A DNA stretch of 10,213 nucleotides from JANLYQ01 sp031365725 (GTDB lineage Bacteria; Actinomycetota; Actinomycetes; JACCUZ01): the NCBI GenBank assembly GCA_031365725.1, contig JANLYQ010000101.1, positions 1-10,213 of the forward strand, in the 5' to 3' direction. The notes under the pieces are model-generated. The model saw only the letters and a program-made list of their open reading frames with translations, was not told the origin of the DNA and ran no database searches. Below are positions 1-6,703 of the stretch, piece by piece; position 1 is the stretch's first letter, and every line of letters starts with the position of its first letter. Position numbers and translations under genes: made by a program.

Positions 1-1590
1 GTCGCCGGGCTGACTGGACAGAACGAGAAGCTCGTCTCCACCCTCAAGGAGGCGCGCGATCAGATCCTCGCGCTCAAGGAAGAGGTCGACCGGCTGGCTC
101 AGCCGCCGTCCACCTACGGCATCTTTGTTGGCGCCTACGAAGACGGCACTGTCGACCTTTTCACCGGCGGCCGCAAGCTCCGGGTGACGGTGGCACCGAC
201 GGTTGACATCGCCGAGTTGCGCAAGGGCCAGGAGCTTATGCTCAACGAGGCGCAGAACGTCGTGAAGGCGCTCGAGTTCGAAAAGCGCGGCGACGTCGTG
301 ATGCTCAAAGAGCTGCTCGCCGACGGGGAGCGGGCGCTGGTCATCGGTCACACCGACGAGGAGCGCGTGGTCTATCTCGCCGACTCGCTGATGGACCAGC
401 CGCTGCGTGCGGGTGACTCGCTGCTGCTCGACTCACGATCGGGATACGTCTATGAGCGGATCCCCAAGAGCGAGGTCGAGGAGCTCGTCCTCGAAGAGGT
501 TCCCGACATCGACTACTCGCAGATCGGCGGCCTGGCCGCGCAGATCGAGTCGATCCGCGACGCCGTCGAGCTGCCTTATCTGCACGCGGACCTGTTCAGG
601 GAGCACCAGTTGCGGCCGCCCAAGGGCGTGCTGCTCTACGGACCGCCTGGATGCGGCAAGACGCTGATCGCGAAGGCAGTAGCGAACTCACTGGCCAAGA
701 AGGTCGCTGAGGTCACGGGCAAGCCGGAGGGCAAGAGCTTCTTCCTCAACATCAAAGGTCCCGAGCTGCTCAACAAGTATGTCGGCGAGACCGAGCGGCA
801 CATCCGCCTCGTGTTCCAGCGGGCACGGGAGAAGGCGTCCGAGGGCACGCCAGTCATCGTGTTCTTCGACGAGATGGACTCGCTCTTCCGTACTCGTGGC
901 TCAGGTGTCTCTTCTGACGTGGAGAACACGATCGTGCCGCAGCTGCTCAGTGAGCTTGACGGTGTCGAGGGACTCGAGAACGTGCTGGTCATCGGCGCGT
1001 CCAACCGCGAGGACATGATCGACCCAGCGATCCTGCGCCCCGGCCGACTCGATGTGAAGATCAAGGTCGAGCGGCCTGACGCGGAGGCGGCCAAGGACAT
1101 CTTCTCCAAGTACATCCTCGCCGAGCTGCCGCTGCATGCTGAGGACCTGGCGGAGAACGGCGGGAACCGCGAGGCGACCGTCGCGGCGATGATCCAGCGC
1201 ACCGTCGAGCGGATGTACACAGAGTCGGAGGAGAACAGGTTCCTCGAGGTCACCTATGCCAACGGCGACAAGGAGGTCCTCTACTTCAAGGACTTCAACT
1301 CCGGCGCCATGATCCAGAACATTGTCGACCGGGCGAAGAAGATGGCCATCAAGGACTTCCTCGACCTCGGCCAGAAGGGCATCCGGATCTCCCACCTGCT
1401 CGCCGCGTGCGTCGACGAGTTCAAGGAGAACGAGGACCTGCCCAACACCACCAACCCCGACGACTGGGCGCGCATCTCGGGCAAGAAGGGCGAGCGCATC
1501 GTCTACATCCGCACCCTGATCCAGGGCAAGCAGGGCACCGAGGCCGGAAGGTCCATCGACACCGTCGCCAACACCGGTCAGTACCTCTGA
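1..1590 (+). CDS. mpa: Proteasome-associated AAA+ ATPase Mpa/ARC, 5'-partial
   Basis: Hexameric AAA+ unfoldase that recognises pupylated proteins and feeds them into the 20S proteasome in the cytoplasm. The frame is open from base 1, so the true start lies upstream; the GTG at 184 is internal, because conserved family sequence precedes it. The visible part is 529 residues, against about 600 for the Mycobacterium protein. Residues 1-34 are the end of the Pup-binding coiled coil, about 38-165 are the tandem OB domains, and the ATPase domain follows. Walker A is GPPGCGKT (214-221), the probable pore loop is KYVG (259-262), Walker B is FFDE (288-291), and ILRPGRLD (344-351) carries the arginine-finger region. 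The C-terminus is GQYL, with the penultimate Tyr that in Mpa docks on the proteasome and opens its gate. dop starts 39 bases downstream. The protein is called ARC outside mycobacteria. Identity is very secure. Confidence 0.98.
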   Translation, partial: VAGLTGQNEKLVSTLKEARDQILALKEEVDRLAQPPSTYGIFVGAYEDGTVDLFTGGRKLRVTVAPTVDIAELRKGQELMLNEAQNVVKALEFEKRGDVVMLKELLADGERALVIGHTDEERVVYLADSLMDQPLRAGDSLLLDSRSGYVYERIPKSEVEELVLEEVPDIDYSQIGGLAAQIESIRDAVELPYLHADLFREHQLRPPKGVLLYGPPGCGKTLIAKAVANSLAKKVAEVTGKPEGKSFFLNIKGPELLNKYVGETERHIRLVFQRAREKASEGTPVIVFFDEMDSLFRTRGSGVSSDVENTIVPQLLSELDGVEGLENVLVIGASNREDMIDPAILRPGRLDVKIKVERPDAEAAKDIFSKYILAELPLHAEDLAENGGNREATVAAMIQRTVERMYTESEENRFLEVTYANGDKEVLYFKDFNSGAMIQNIVDRAKKMAIKDFLDLGQKGIRISHLLAACVDEFKENEDLPNTTNPDDWARISGKKGERIVYIRTLIQGKQGTEAGRSIDTVANTGQYL

Positions 1591-1629
1591 CCTGCCCTTG
1601 CCCGCGCAGCGACGCGTAGGGTTGCGCGC

Positions 1630-3141
1630 GTGAGCGTGTGGCGGGTGATGGGCACCGAGACCGAGTACGGCATCAGCGTGCCCGGCAACCCGTCGGCCAA
1701 TGCCATGCTGATCTCGTCCCAGATCGTCAACGCCTACGCACAACCTGCCGCACGCAACCGGCGGACCCGCTGGGACTACGAGGAAGAGAACCCGCTGCGC
1801 GACGCGCGCGGTTTCGACCTCGGTCGCGAGATCGCTGACGCCAGCCAGCTCACCGACGAGGACGTCGGCCTGGCCAACATCATATTGACCAACGGCGCGC
1901 GGTTCTACGTCGACCACGCCCACCCGGAGTACTCCGGGCCTGAGTGCACCAACCCGCGCGACGTCTTGATCTGGGACCGTGCCGGCGAGCGCATCATGGC
2001 CGAGGCGAGCCGTCGCGCGGCGCTGGTGCCCAACAGCCCGGCCATCACGCTGTACAAGAACAACACCGACAACAAGGGTGCGTCCTACGGCACCCACGAG
2101 AACTACCTGATGCCGCGCGCGACGCCGTTCGCCGACATCGTGACCCACCTGACGCCGTTCTTCGTCAGCCGCCAGGTCGTCGCCGGCGCCGGCCGGGTCG
2201 GCATCGGGCAGGACGGGCGGGGGACCGGCTTCCAGATCTCGCAGCGGGCCGACTTCTTCGAGGTCGAGGTCGGACTCGAGACCACGCTCAAGCGGCCGAT
2301 CATCAACACCCGTGACGAGCCGCACGCCGTGGCGGACAAGTATCGCCGGCTGCACGTCATCATCGGCGACGCCAACCTGGCCGAGGTGTCGTCGTACCTC
2401 AAGGTCGGCACGACCGCGCTGGTCCTCGCGATGATCGAGGACAACTTCCTGTCCGCCGACCTGTCCGTCGACCGACCGGTCGCGACCCTGCACGCGGTGT
2501 CGCACGACCCGTCGCTGCGCCAGCTCGTGACGCTGCGCTCCGGGCGCACGCTGACGGCGGTACAGCTGCAGATGGAGTATGCCGAGCAGGCTCGCAAGTA
2601 TGTCGAGGATCGCTTCGGCTCGGACACCGATGCCGTGACGCGCGATGTGCTCGACCGGTGGGAGTCGGTGCTGGACCGGCTCGAGTCCGACCCGATGTCA
2701 TTGGCCCGCGAGCTGGACTGGGTCGCCAAGCTGCAGGTGCTCGAGGGCTACCGCAACCGCGACGGCCTCGAGTGGGACTCGTCCCGGCTGGAGGCGATCG
2801 ACCTGCAGTGGGCCGACGTCCGGCCGGAGAAAGGGCTCTACCTGCGCCTCGAGGCGACCGGTCGCTTCGACCGCGTCGTCACCGATGTCGAGATCGACCG
2901 TGCCGTCTCGCTGCCGCCGGAGGACACCCGCGCCTACTTCCGCGGCCGATGCCTGGCGAAGTACCCCGACGAGATCGCGGCCGCGTCCTGGGACTCGGTC
3001 ATCTTCGACCTTCCCGGGCACGGTTCGCTGCAACGGGTGCCGACGATGGAGCCCTTGCGGGGGACCAAGGAGCACGTCGGTGACCTGCTCGACCGGTGTG
3101 ACCGTGCTGCCGACCTCGTGGCCGCACTGACCGGCAGCTGA
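1630..3141 (+). CDS. dop: Pup deamidase/depupylase Dop
   Basis: Dop converts the C-terminal Gln of Pup to Glu, making it ready for ligation, and also cleaves Pup from substrates. It belongs to the carboxylate-amine ligase/glutamine synthetase-like fold with PafA. The length, 503 residues, fits the family (about 500). The N-terminal GTETEYGIS carries the catalytic Glu (E10). The aspartate in RFYVDHAHPEYS is D95, corresponding to the nucleophile described for Dop. The segment at about 42-79, between the two, corresponds to the Dop-specific loop absent from PafA, so this is Dop and not the ligase. KNNTDNKGASYGTHENY (143-159) and RRLHVIIGDAN (239-249) are further conserved blocks. The GTG at 1630 gives 7 residues before GTE; an in-frame ATG at 1648 would remove most of that strand, so GTG is preferred although its ribosome site is weak. 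The stop is 7 bases before the next gene. Confidence 0.97.
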   Translation: MSVWRVMGTETEYGISVPGNPSANAMLISSQIVNAYAQPAARNRRTRWDYEEENPLRDARGFDLGREIADASQLTDEDVGLANIILTNGARFYVDHAHPEYSGPECTNPRDVLIWDRAGERIMAEASRRAALVPNSPAITLYKNNTDNKGASYGTHENYLMPRATPFADIVTHLTPFFVSRQVVAGAGRVGIGQDGRGTGFQISQRADFFEVEVGLETTLKRPIINTRDEPHAVADKYRRLHVIIGDANLAEVSSYLKVGTTALVLAMIEDNFLSADLSVDRPVATLHAVSHDPSLRQLVTLRSGRTLTAVQLQMEYAEQARKYVEDRFGSDTDAVTRDVLDRWESVLDRLESDPMSLARELDWVAKLQVLEGYRNRDGLEWDSSRLEAIDLQWADVRPEKGLYLRLEATGRFDRVVTDVEIDRAVSLPPEDTRAYFRGRCLAKYPDEIAAASWDSVIFDLPGHGSLQRVPTMEPLRGTKEHVGDLLDRCDRAADLVAALTGS

Positions 3142-3148
3142 TCTGTCG

Positions 3149-3826
3149 GTGACCGATCCGGGGACTGCCGCGCAGCGCAACACGGTCAATGACCTGAGCG
3201 AGTGGGAGTTCCGGCGGCGGTTCGGCACCTGGGACCCGTTGACGCCCGAGGGTGCCCGGGACCTGTTCGGCGGCGCCCCGTTCACGTGGTGGATCGCCGG
3301 TGGCTGGTCACTCGAGCTCGACGGCGGCTCGCCTGCACCGTCGCGGCAGCACGAGGACCTGGACGTCGCCTTCGCAGTCAGTGATCTGCCGGCCGTGCGC
3401 GCCTGGTTGAGCACGTGGCACATCTGGGAGGCCGACCGCGGCATCCGACCGCTGCTGCCGGTGGACGAGCCGAGGAGCGCCTGCGAGCAGTGGTGGCTGC
3501 GACGGGATGCGTGGTCGCCCTGGGTCCTCGACCTGTTGCACACACCGACCGACGGTGCTGACTGGCTGTTCAAGAAAGACCACCGGGTACGTCGACCGCT
3601 GGCGGAGGTCCTGCGCCGGGATCACCACGGCATCCCGTACCAGGCGCCGGAGGTGACGTTGCTGTTCAAAGCATTCCTGGACCGGGAGAAGGACCGGCAC
3701 GACCTTGCCGTCACCTGGCACAGGCTGGACCTCGACGCGCGTGACTGGCTGCGCCAGTCGGTCGCGCTCGCCCTGCCCGACAGCCCGTGGGGCGCACGAC
3801 TGGATGGCCTCGCACACCTCCGGTGA
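3149..3826 (+). CDS. Nucleotidyltransferase-fold protein (aminoglycoside/lincosamide adenylyltransferase-like)
   Basis: A 225-residue protein of the Pol-beta nucleotidyltransferase superfamily, close in pattern to the Aminoglyc_AdNTr group. Signs are AGGWSLEL (50-57, the GG nucleotide-binding turn), HEDLDV (68-73, with metal-binding D70 and D72), a third carboxylate in WVLDLL (D128), and a C-terminal FKAF...KDRHDL stretch (173-186) typical of these enzymes. All three expected carboxylates are present, so an active enzyme is plausible. Known relatives transfer AMP to antibiotics, but many members have no known substrate, and none can be assigned here. The GTG start lies 7 bases after dop and is the first usable one; pup follows 61 bases after the stop. 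That spacing implies co-transcription with the pupylation genes, although it is not a recognised pathway component. The N-terminal ~40 residues match nothing I recognise. The fold is fairly sure, the function unknown. Confidence 0.75.
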   Translation: MTDPGTAAQRNTVNDLSEWEFRRRFGTWDPLTPEGARDLFGGAPFTWWIAGGWSLELDGGSPAPSRQHEDLDVAFAVSDLPAVRAWLSTWHIWEADRGIRPLLPVDEPRSACEQWWLRRDAWSPWVLDLLHTPTDGADWLFKKDHRVRRPLAEVLRRDHHGIPYQAPEVTLLFKAFLDREKDRHDLAVTWHRLDLDARDWLRQSVALALPDSPWGARLDGLAHLR

Positions 3827-3846
3827 TGTGTCCGGGGTGCCGACTA

Positions 3847-3858
3847 CTGTCGAGACAG
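3847..3858. promoter_or_regulatory. Short inverted repeat upstream of pup
   Basis: CTGTC-GA-GACAG is a perfect 5-base dyad with a 2-base centre, 29 bases before the pup ATG in the 61-base gap after the nucleotidyltransferase gene. It could be a small operator or chance; I recognise no named binding site. Confidence 0.2.
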
Positions 3859-3874
3859 ATCACGTCGGCACGGC

Positions 3875-3880
3875 GGAGGG
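3875..3880 (+). promoter_or_regulatory. Ribosome binding site of pup
   Basis: GGAGGG lies 7 bases before the ATG at 3888. It decides the start of pup, whose frame is open much further upstream into the preceding gene. It is one of the best ribosome sites in the window, fitting the need for abundant Pup. Confidence 0.75.
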
Positions 3881-3887
3881 CAGGGCG

Positions 3888-4103
3888 ATGGCCAGCAAGG
3901 ACACGGGCGGTCAGAAGCGCACGAGCAGGACCTCGGAGGAGGTCGACGAGGTCGACACCTCGGTCGACACCAGCGCAGACGTCGCCGAGCGCAAGGACAA
4001 GATCGACCAGGATATCGACGCGATTCTGGACGATATCGATGCCGTCCTCGAGTCGAATTCGGAGGACTTTGTAAGGGGCTTCGTGCAAAAGGGGGGCCAG
4101 TGA
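3888..4103 (+). CDS. pup: Prokaryotic ubiquitin-like protein Pup
   Basis: A 71-residue protein modifier that is attached through its C-terminal residue to substrate lysines and targets them to the proteasome. The C-terminal half is conserved: a helix-forming, acidic segment that binds the Mpa coiled coil (about 33-62, including RKDKIDQDIDAILDDIDAVL) followed by FVRGFVQKGGQ. It ends in GGQ, so it needs deamidation by Dop before ligation, which fits the dop gene upstream. The N-terminal part (1-30) is low-complexity and probably disordered, and contains EVD/EVD/TSVD repeats; the protein is a few residues longer than the 64-residue mycobacterial form. The ATG at 3888 is chosen for its GGAGGG site and for the family length. 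The stop lies 46 bases before the endonuclease start. Confidence 0.97.
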   Translation: MASKDTGGQKRTSRTSEEVDEVDTSVDTSADVAERKDKIDQDIDAILDDIDAVLESNSEDFVRGFVQKGGQ

Positions 4104-4149
4104 GGCATATGTCCAATAGAGCGATTTCAAAGAACTGAAAAGTGAAGCG

Positions 4150-4791
4150 TTGCAGCGAAAGCTGGTGGCTGCGCCAGAAACTGGTCCTGAGGACACGTGG
4201 TGTCGTCGCTGTAAGACCGTGAAGTCGGCGACTGACTTCGGGGTCCACGCGACTACCGCTGACCGCAAGCAGACGTACTGCAAGGAGTGCTTTGCGCAGA
4301 TCTATCGCGAGAAGCGGGAGCGGCAGGGTCATCTCGTGCGACCCGCCAACATCCCGCCGGGGTGGAAGTTCTGCCGCGGGTGCCAGCGCGTGCTCGAGCT
4401 CTCCGCTTGGTCTCCACGGAGGTCAACCGCCGACGGAGTCGCTTGGAGGTGTAGCGAGTGCATGTCCGCAGCAGACAAAGCCAAGCATCTCGCCAGGTCA
4501 TACGGCCTCACCATCGCCCAGGTCGAGCAGATGCGGGCCGACCCGGGAGGGGTGTGCGCCGTGTGCACTTCTGGGCCTGCAGCCCACGTGGATCACGATC
4601 ACAGCACCGGTTCGGTTCGCGGCCTGCTCTGCTTCCGCTGCAATGCCGCACTGGGCCAGCTCGGCGACGACCCCGCGGTCATCCGCCGGGCCGCCGCCTA
4701 CATCGAGCGGATGTCACGCCTCGCCGAGGTACGCGAGTCAGCGCCGCTGACATCGACATCGAAAGGGCCGACGGCACGCCGGGCACAGTAG
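4150..4791 (+). CDS. Recombination endonuclease VII-type HNH protein with extra zinc-finger pairs
   Basis: A 213-residue protein, with the likely nuclease domain at about 134-190. VCAVC (135-139), HVDHDHSTG (146-154), RGLLCFRCN (157-165) and LGDDP (171-175) form the HNH/His-Me finger pattern of phage T4 endonuclease VII relatives, in which Cys pairs hold zinc and H-D-H with the final Asn forms the active site. Ahead of it are two further Cys-pair units, C18/C21 with C44/C47 and C75/C78 with C101/C104, which look like a duplicated zinc-ribbon module. Members cut DNA, in phages at branched structures; the target here is unknown. It sits between pup and prcB. The start is uncertain: an in-frame TAG at 4117 limits it, TTG 4150 is used, and CTG 4135 or GTG 4165 are alternatives, none with a good ribosome site. 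The upstream gap is unusually AT-rich. Family assignment is good. Confidence 0.85.
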   Translation: MQRKLVAAPETGPEDTWCRRCKTVKSATDFGVHATTADRKQTYCKECFAQIYREKRERQGHLVRPANIPPGWKFCRGCQRVLELSAWSPRRSTADGVAWRCSECMSAADKAKHLARSYGLTIAQVEQMRADPGGVCAVCTSGPAAHVDHDHSTGSVRGLLCFRCNAALGQLGDDPAVIRRAAAYIERMSRLAEVRESAPLTSTSKGPTARRAQ

Positions 4792-4822
4792 GGTCGGCGA
4801 GGTCCGAGCGGTCACCTGAGAT

Positions 4823-4826
4823 GAGG
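4823..4826 (+). promoter_or_regulatory. Ribosome binding site of prcB
   Basis: GAGG lies 5 bases before the TTG at 4832. An in-frame TGA at 4817 rules out any start further upstream, so this weak start codon is the first possible one and still retains a full-length propeptide. Confidence 0.5.
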
Positions 4827-4831
4827 CTTCG

Positions 4832-5689
4832 TTGGCAACCGACAACCTGGGCACCGGGCGACTGCCCGCTGCCTATCTCACGCCAGGCAGCTCGTCGTTT
4901 GCCGACTTCCTGTCCGACCACGCACCGGACCTCCTGCCGGGGCGTCGTCCGCTGCCCGGCACCGTGATGACGACCGAAGCTCCGCACGGCACCACGATCG
5001 TGGCGCTGACGTTCCCCGGCGGCATCGTCATGGCCGGCGACCGGCGCGCGACCATGGGCAACTACATCGCCCAGCGCGATATCGAGAAGGTCTTCCACGC
5101 CGACGACCACTCGTGTGTCGGCATCGCGGGTGCCGCCGGCATTGCCATCGAGATGGTGCGGCTCTTCCAGGTGGAGCTCGAGCACTACGAGAAGATCGAG
5201 GGCGCCACGCTGTCGCTCGAGGGCAAGGCCAACCGGCTGGCCCAGATGATCCGCGGCAACCTCGCGATGGCGATGCAGGGACTTGCCGTCGTACCCCTGT
5301 TCGCGGGTTACGACCTCGACGCGGACGACCCTGTCGCCGCCGGACGACTGTTCTCCTACGACGTCACCGGCGGCCGCTACGAAGAACACAAGTTTCACTC
5401 CGTCGGATCCGGCTCGGTCTTTGCCCGCGGCGCACTGAAGAAGCTGTGGCGCGACGGCCTCACTGCCGAGGAGTCCGTGCTCTGCGCCGTCCAATCGTTG
5501 TACGACGCCGCGGACGAGGACTCTGCCACCGGGGGACCCGATCTGACCCGGCGCATCTTCCCGGTTGTCTCGGTCGTCACCGTCGAGGGCTACCGACGAT
5601 TGGCCGACGACGAGGTCGGCGCCGTTGTCGAGAACGTCGTCGCCGGGCGGATGGAGAACCCTGGCGGCCCGCAGGCGCCCCTGCGATGA
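4832..5689 (+). CDS. prcB: 20S proteasome beta subunit PrcB (propeptide plus catalytic chain)
   Basis: Catalytic subunit of the proteasome core, an N-terminal-nucleophile hydrolase. The precursor has 285 residues. Autocleavage after G53 in APHG-TTIVAL would release a 53-residue propeptide and leave a 232-residue mature chain whose Thr1 is the nucleophile (codon at 4991). Counting from Thr1, Asp17 (in AGDRRAT) and Lys33 (in RDIEKVF) are in place, and SVGSGS (190-195 of the precursor) is the conserved serine turn. The propeptide contains the usual SSFADFL...HAPDLLPG pattern. The start is TTG, the first codon after an in-frame stop. The gene starts 40 bases after the endonuclease gene, and its stop overlaps an ATG that opens a 23-codon frame (ATGA at 5686-5689). 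Subunit identity and activity are very secure. Confidence 0.98.
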   Translation: MATDNLGTGRLPAAYLTPGSSSFADFLSDHAPDLLPGRRPLPGTVMTTEAPHGTTIVALTFPGGIVMAGDRRATMGNYIAQRDIEKVFHADDHSCVGIAGAAGIAIEMVRLFQVELEHYEKIEGATLSLEGKANRLAQMIRGNLAMAMQGLAVVPLFAGYDLDADDPVAAGRLFSYDVTGGRYEEHKFHSVGSGSVFARGALKKLWRDGLTAEESVLCAVQSLYDAADEDSATGGPDLTRRIFPVVSVVTVEGYRRLADDEVGAVVENVVAGRMENPGGPQAPLR

Positions 5690-5757
5690 CCGTCGCCACA
5701 CTCGCCGCCACGTCGGCACCCGCAGGCCAGATGCTCGACACCGAGGAGCCGTCGTGA
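5686..5757 (+). CDS. Possible translationally coupled 23-codon ORF between prcB and prcA
   Basis: A 23-residue frame, MTVATLAATSAPAGQMLDTEEPS, fills the gap between prcB and prcA exactly. Its ATG overlaps the prcB stop as ATGA, and its TGA overlaps the prcA GTG as GTGA. Such overlaps often mark translational coupling, so ribosomes finishing prcB could read this frame and restart at prcA; the prcA ribosome site lies within its last codons. The peptide is Ala/Thr-rich with an acidic end and resembles nothing I know. It may be a coupling leader without peptide function, or chance in GC-rich DNA. Confidence 0.3.
   Translation: MTVATLAATSAPAGQMLDTEEPS
5743..5748 (+). promoter_or_regulatory. Ribosome binding site of prcA
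   Basis: GAGGAG lies 5 bases before GTG 5754 and 11 bases before ATG 5760. The shorter distance favours GTG slightly. It sits inside the small intervening frame. Confidence 0.6.
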
Positions 5758-6560
5758 CAATGCCGTTCGGATATGTCTCGCCCGAGCAGCTGATGAAGGA
5801 CCGGGCCGACTACGCGCGCAAGGGCATCGCCCGGGGCCGCAGCGTCATAGTCCTGACCTACGCCGACGGCATCCTGTTCGTCGCCGAGAACCTCTCTCGT
5901 GCGTTGCACAAGGTCTCCGAGATCTATGACCGCATCGGCTTCGCGGCGGTCGGCAAGTACAACGAGTTCGAGAACCTCCGCATGGCCGGCGTCCGCTACG
6001 CCGACCTGCGCGGCTATTCCTACGATCGCCAGGACGTCACCGGCCGCGGCCTCGCCAACGTCTTCGCCCAGACCTTGGGCACCATCTTCACCGTCGAGTC
6101 CAAGCCCTACGAGGTCGAGATCGTCATCGCCGAGGTGGGGGAGACCCCGGAAGACGACCAGATCTACCGCCTCACCTATGACGGGTCCGTGGCCGACGAG
6201 CAGGGCTACGTCGCGATGGGCGGGTCGGCCGATGCCATCAGCCAGGCCCTGGCCGAGCGACATCGCGATGGCCTCCCGCTGGCCGATGCGCTCCAACTCG
6301 CAGTCAGCCTGCTCGGCACCGACCCGGCCTCGGGCGAGAAGCGCGCCCTGACCAGCCAGCAGCTCGAGGTCGCTGTGCTGGACCGTGGCCGACCGCGCCG
6401 CAAGTTCCGCCGCATCACAGGGAGTTCGCTGGAGACCCTTCTCGGCGGTACGTCGCCCGACGGTCCGACGACCGCCGATGCCACTGAACCGTCGCCACCG
6501 GTGGCTCTTGCCGGTGGGTCGCACGAGCCGCCCGGACCCGAGCACCCCGGCCACCCTTGA
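5754..6560 (+). CDS. prcA: 20S proteasome alpha subunit PrcA
   Basis: Forms the outer heptameric rings of the proteasome core, gating the chamber and docking Mpa. From GTG 5754 it has 268 residues (ATG 5760 would remove two). The N-terminal YVSPEQLMKDRADYARKGIARGRS (7-30) is the alpha-type H0 helix and gate region, with no catalytic Thr. FVAENLSRALHKVSEIYDRI (42-61) and KYNEFENLR...RYADLRGYSYDR (68-92) are strongly conserved alpha-subunit blocks. The fold ends near residue 230 (SSLETLL). A further ~37-residue tail rich in Pro, Gly, Ser and Thr makes the protein about 20 residues longer than mycobacterial PrcA and is probably disordered. It is the last gene of the proteasome run; a hairpin begins 9 bases after the stop. 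pafA does not follow directly. Confidence 0.97.
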   Translation: MTMPFGYVSPEQLMKDRADYARKGIARGRSVIVLTYADGILFVAENLSRALHKVSEIYDRIGFAAVGKYNEFENLRMAGVRYADLRGYSYDRQDVTGRGLANVFAQTLGTIFTVESKPYEVEIVIAEVGETPEDDQIYRLTYDGSVADEQGYVAMGGSADAISQALAERHRDGLPLADALQLAVSLLGTDPASGEKRALTSQQLEVAVLDRGRPRRKFRRITGSSLETLLGGTSPDGPTTADATEPSPPVALAGGSHEPPGPEHPGHP

Positions 6561-6569
6561 CTCGCCTCG

Positions 6570-6589
6570 GACAAGGATCAGACCTTGTC
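6570..6589 (+). terminator. Hairpin after prcA, possible terminator
   Basis: GACAAGG and CCTTGTC form a perfect 7-base stem around the loop ATCAGA, 9 bases after the prcA stop. There is no T-run behind it, as is common in actinobacterial terminators, so it could instead be an operator or an mRNA-stabilising 3' end. Position supports an end to the proteasome transcript. The rest of the 223-base spacer up to 6783 holds only the tandem repeat at 6704-6719 and the next gene's ribosome site. Confidence 0.4.
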
Positions 6590-6703
6590 TCACTTGGCGC
6601 GTTGATCGAGGCTCGAGACACCCGAGAGGCGTGGACGACGACGCGTCGACCTGCCGGCGCTGCCTCGGCGCGTGCGCGCGACTGATCCGCACTCCGTTAC
6701 GTA

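Noticed and set aside
184..1590. mpa starting at GTG 184
   Set aside because: The frame is open to base 1 and encodes the conserved coiled-coil end and first OB strands, so the gene is truncated by the window edge.
901..2505. Long open frame on the - strand opposite mpa and dop
   Set aside because: It is antisense to two certain genes, its protein has no family pattern, and such mirror frames are expected from GC-rich third positions.
3144..3151. TGTCGGTG resembling the -35 part of the PafBC/RecA-independent DNA-damage promoter
   Set aside because: The matching TAnnnT element is missing at the required distance, and the motif overlaps the start codon of the nucleotidyltransferase gene.
4087..4096. 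A4G6 run at the end of pup as a programmed frameshift site
   Set aside because: A_AAG_GGG is in a slip-compatible register, but the -1 frame ends at 4138 and the +1 frame at 4117; neither fuses Pup to the endonuclease, and both would destroy the essential GGQ end.
4679..5719. Long open frame on the - strand opposite prcB
   Set aside because: prcB is certain on the + strand with intact catalytic residues; the mirror frame is compositional.
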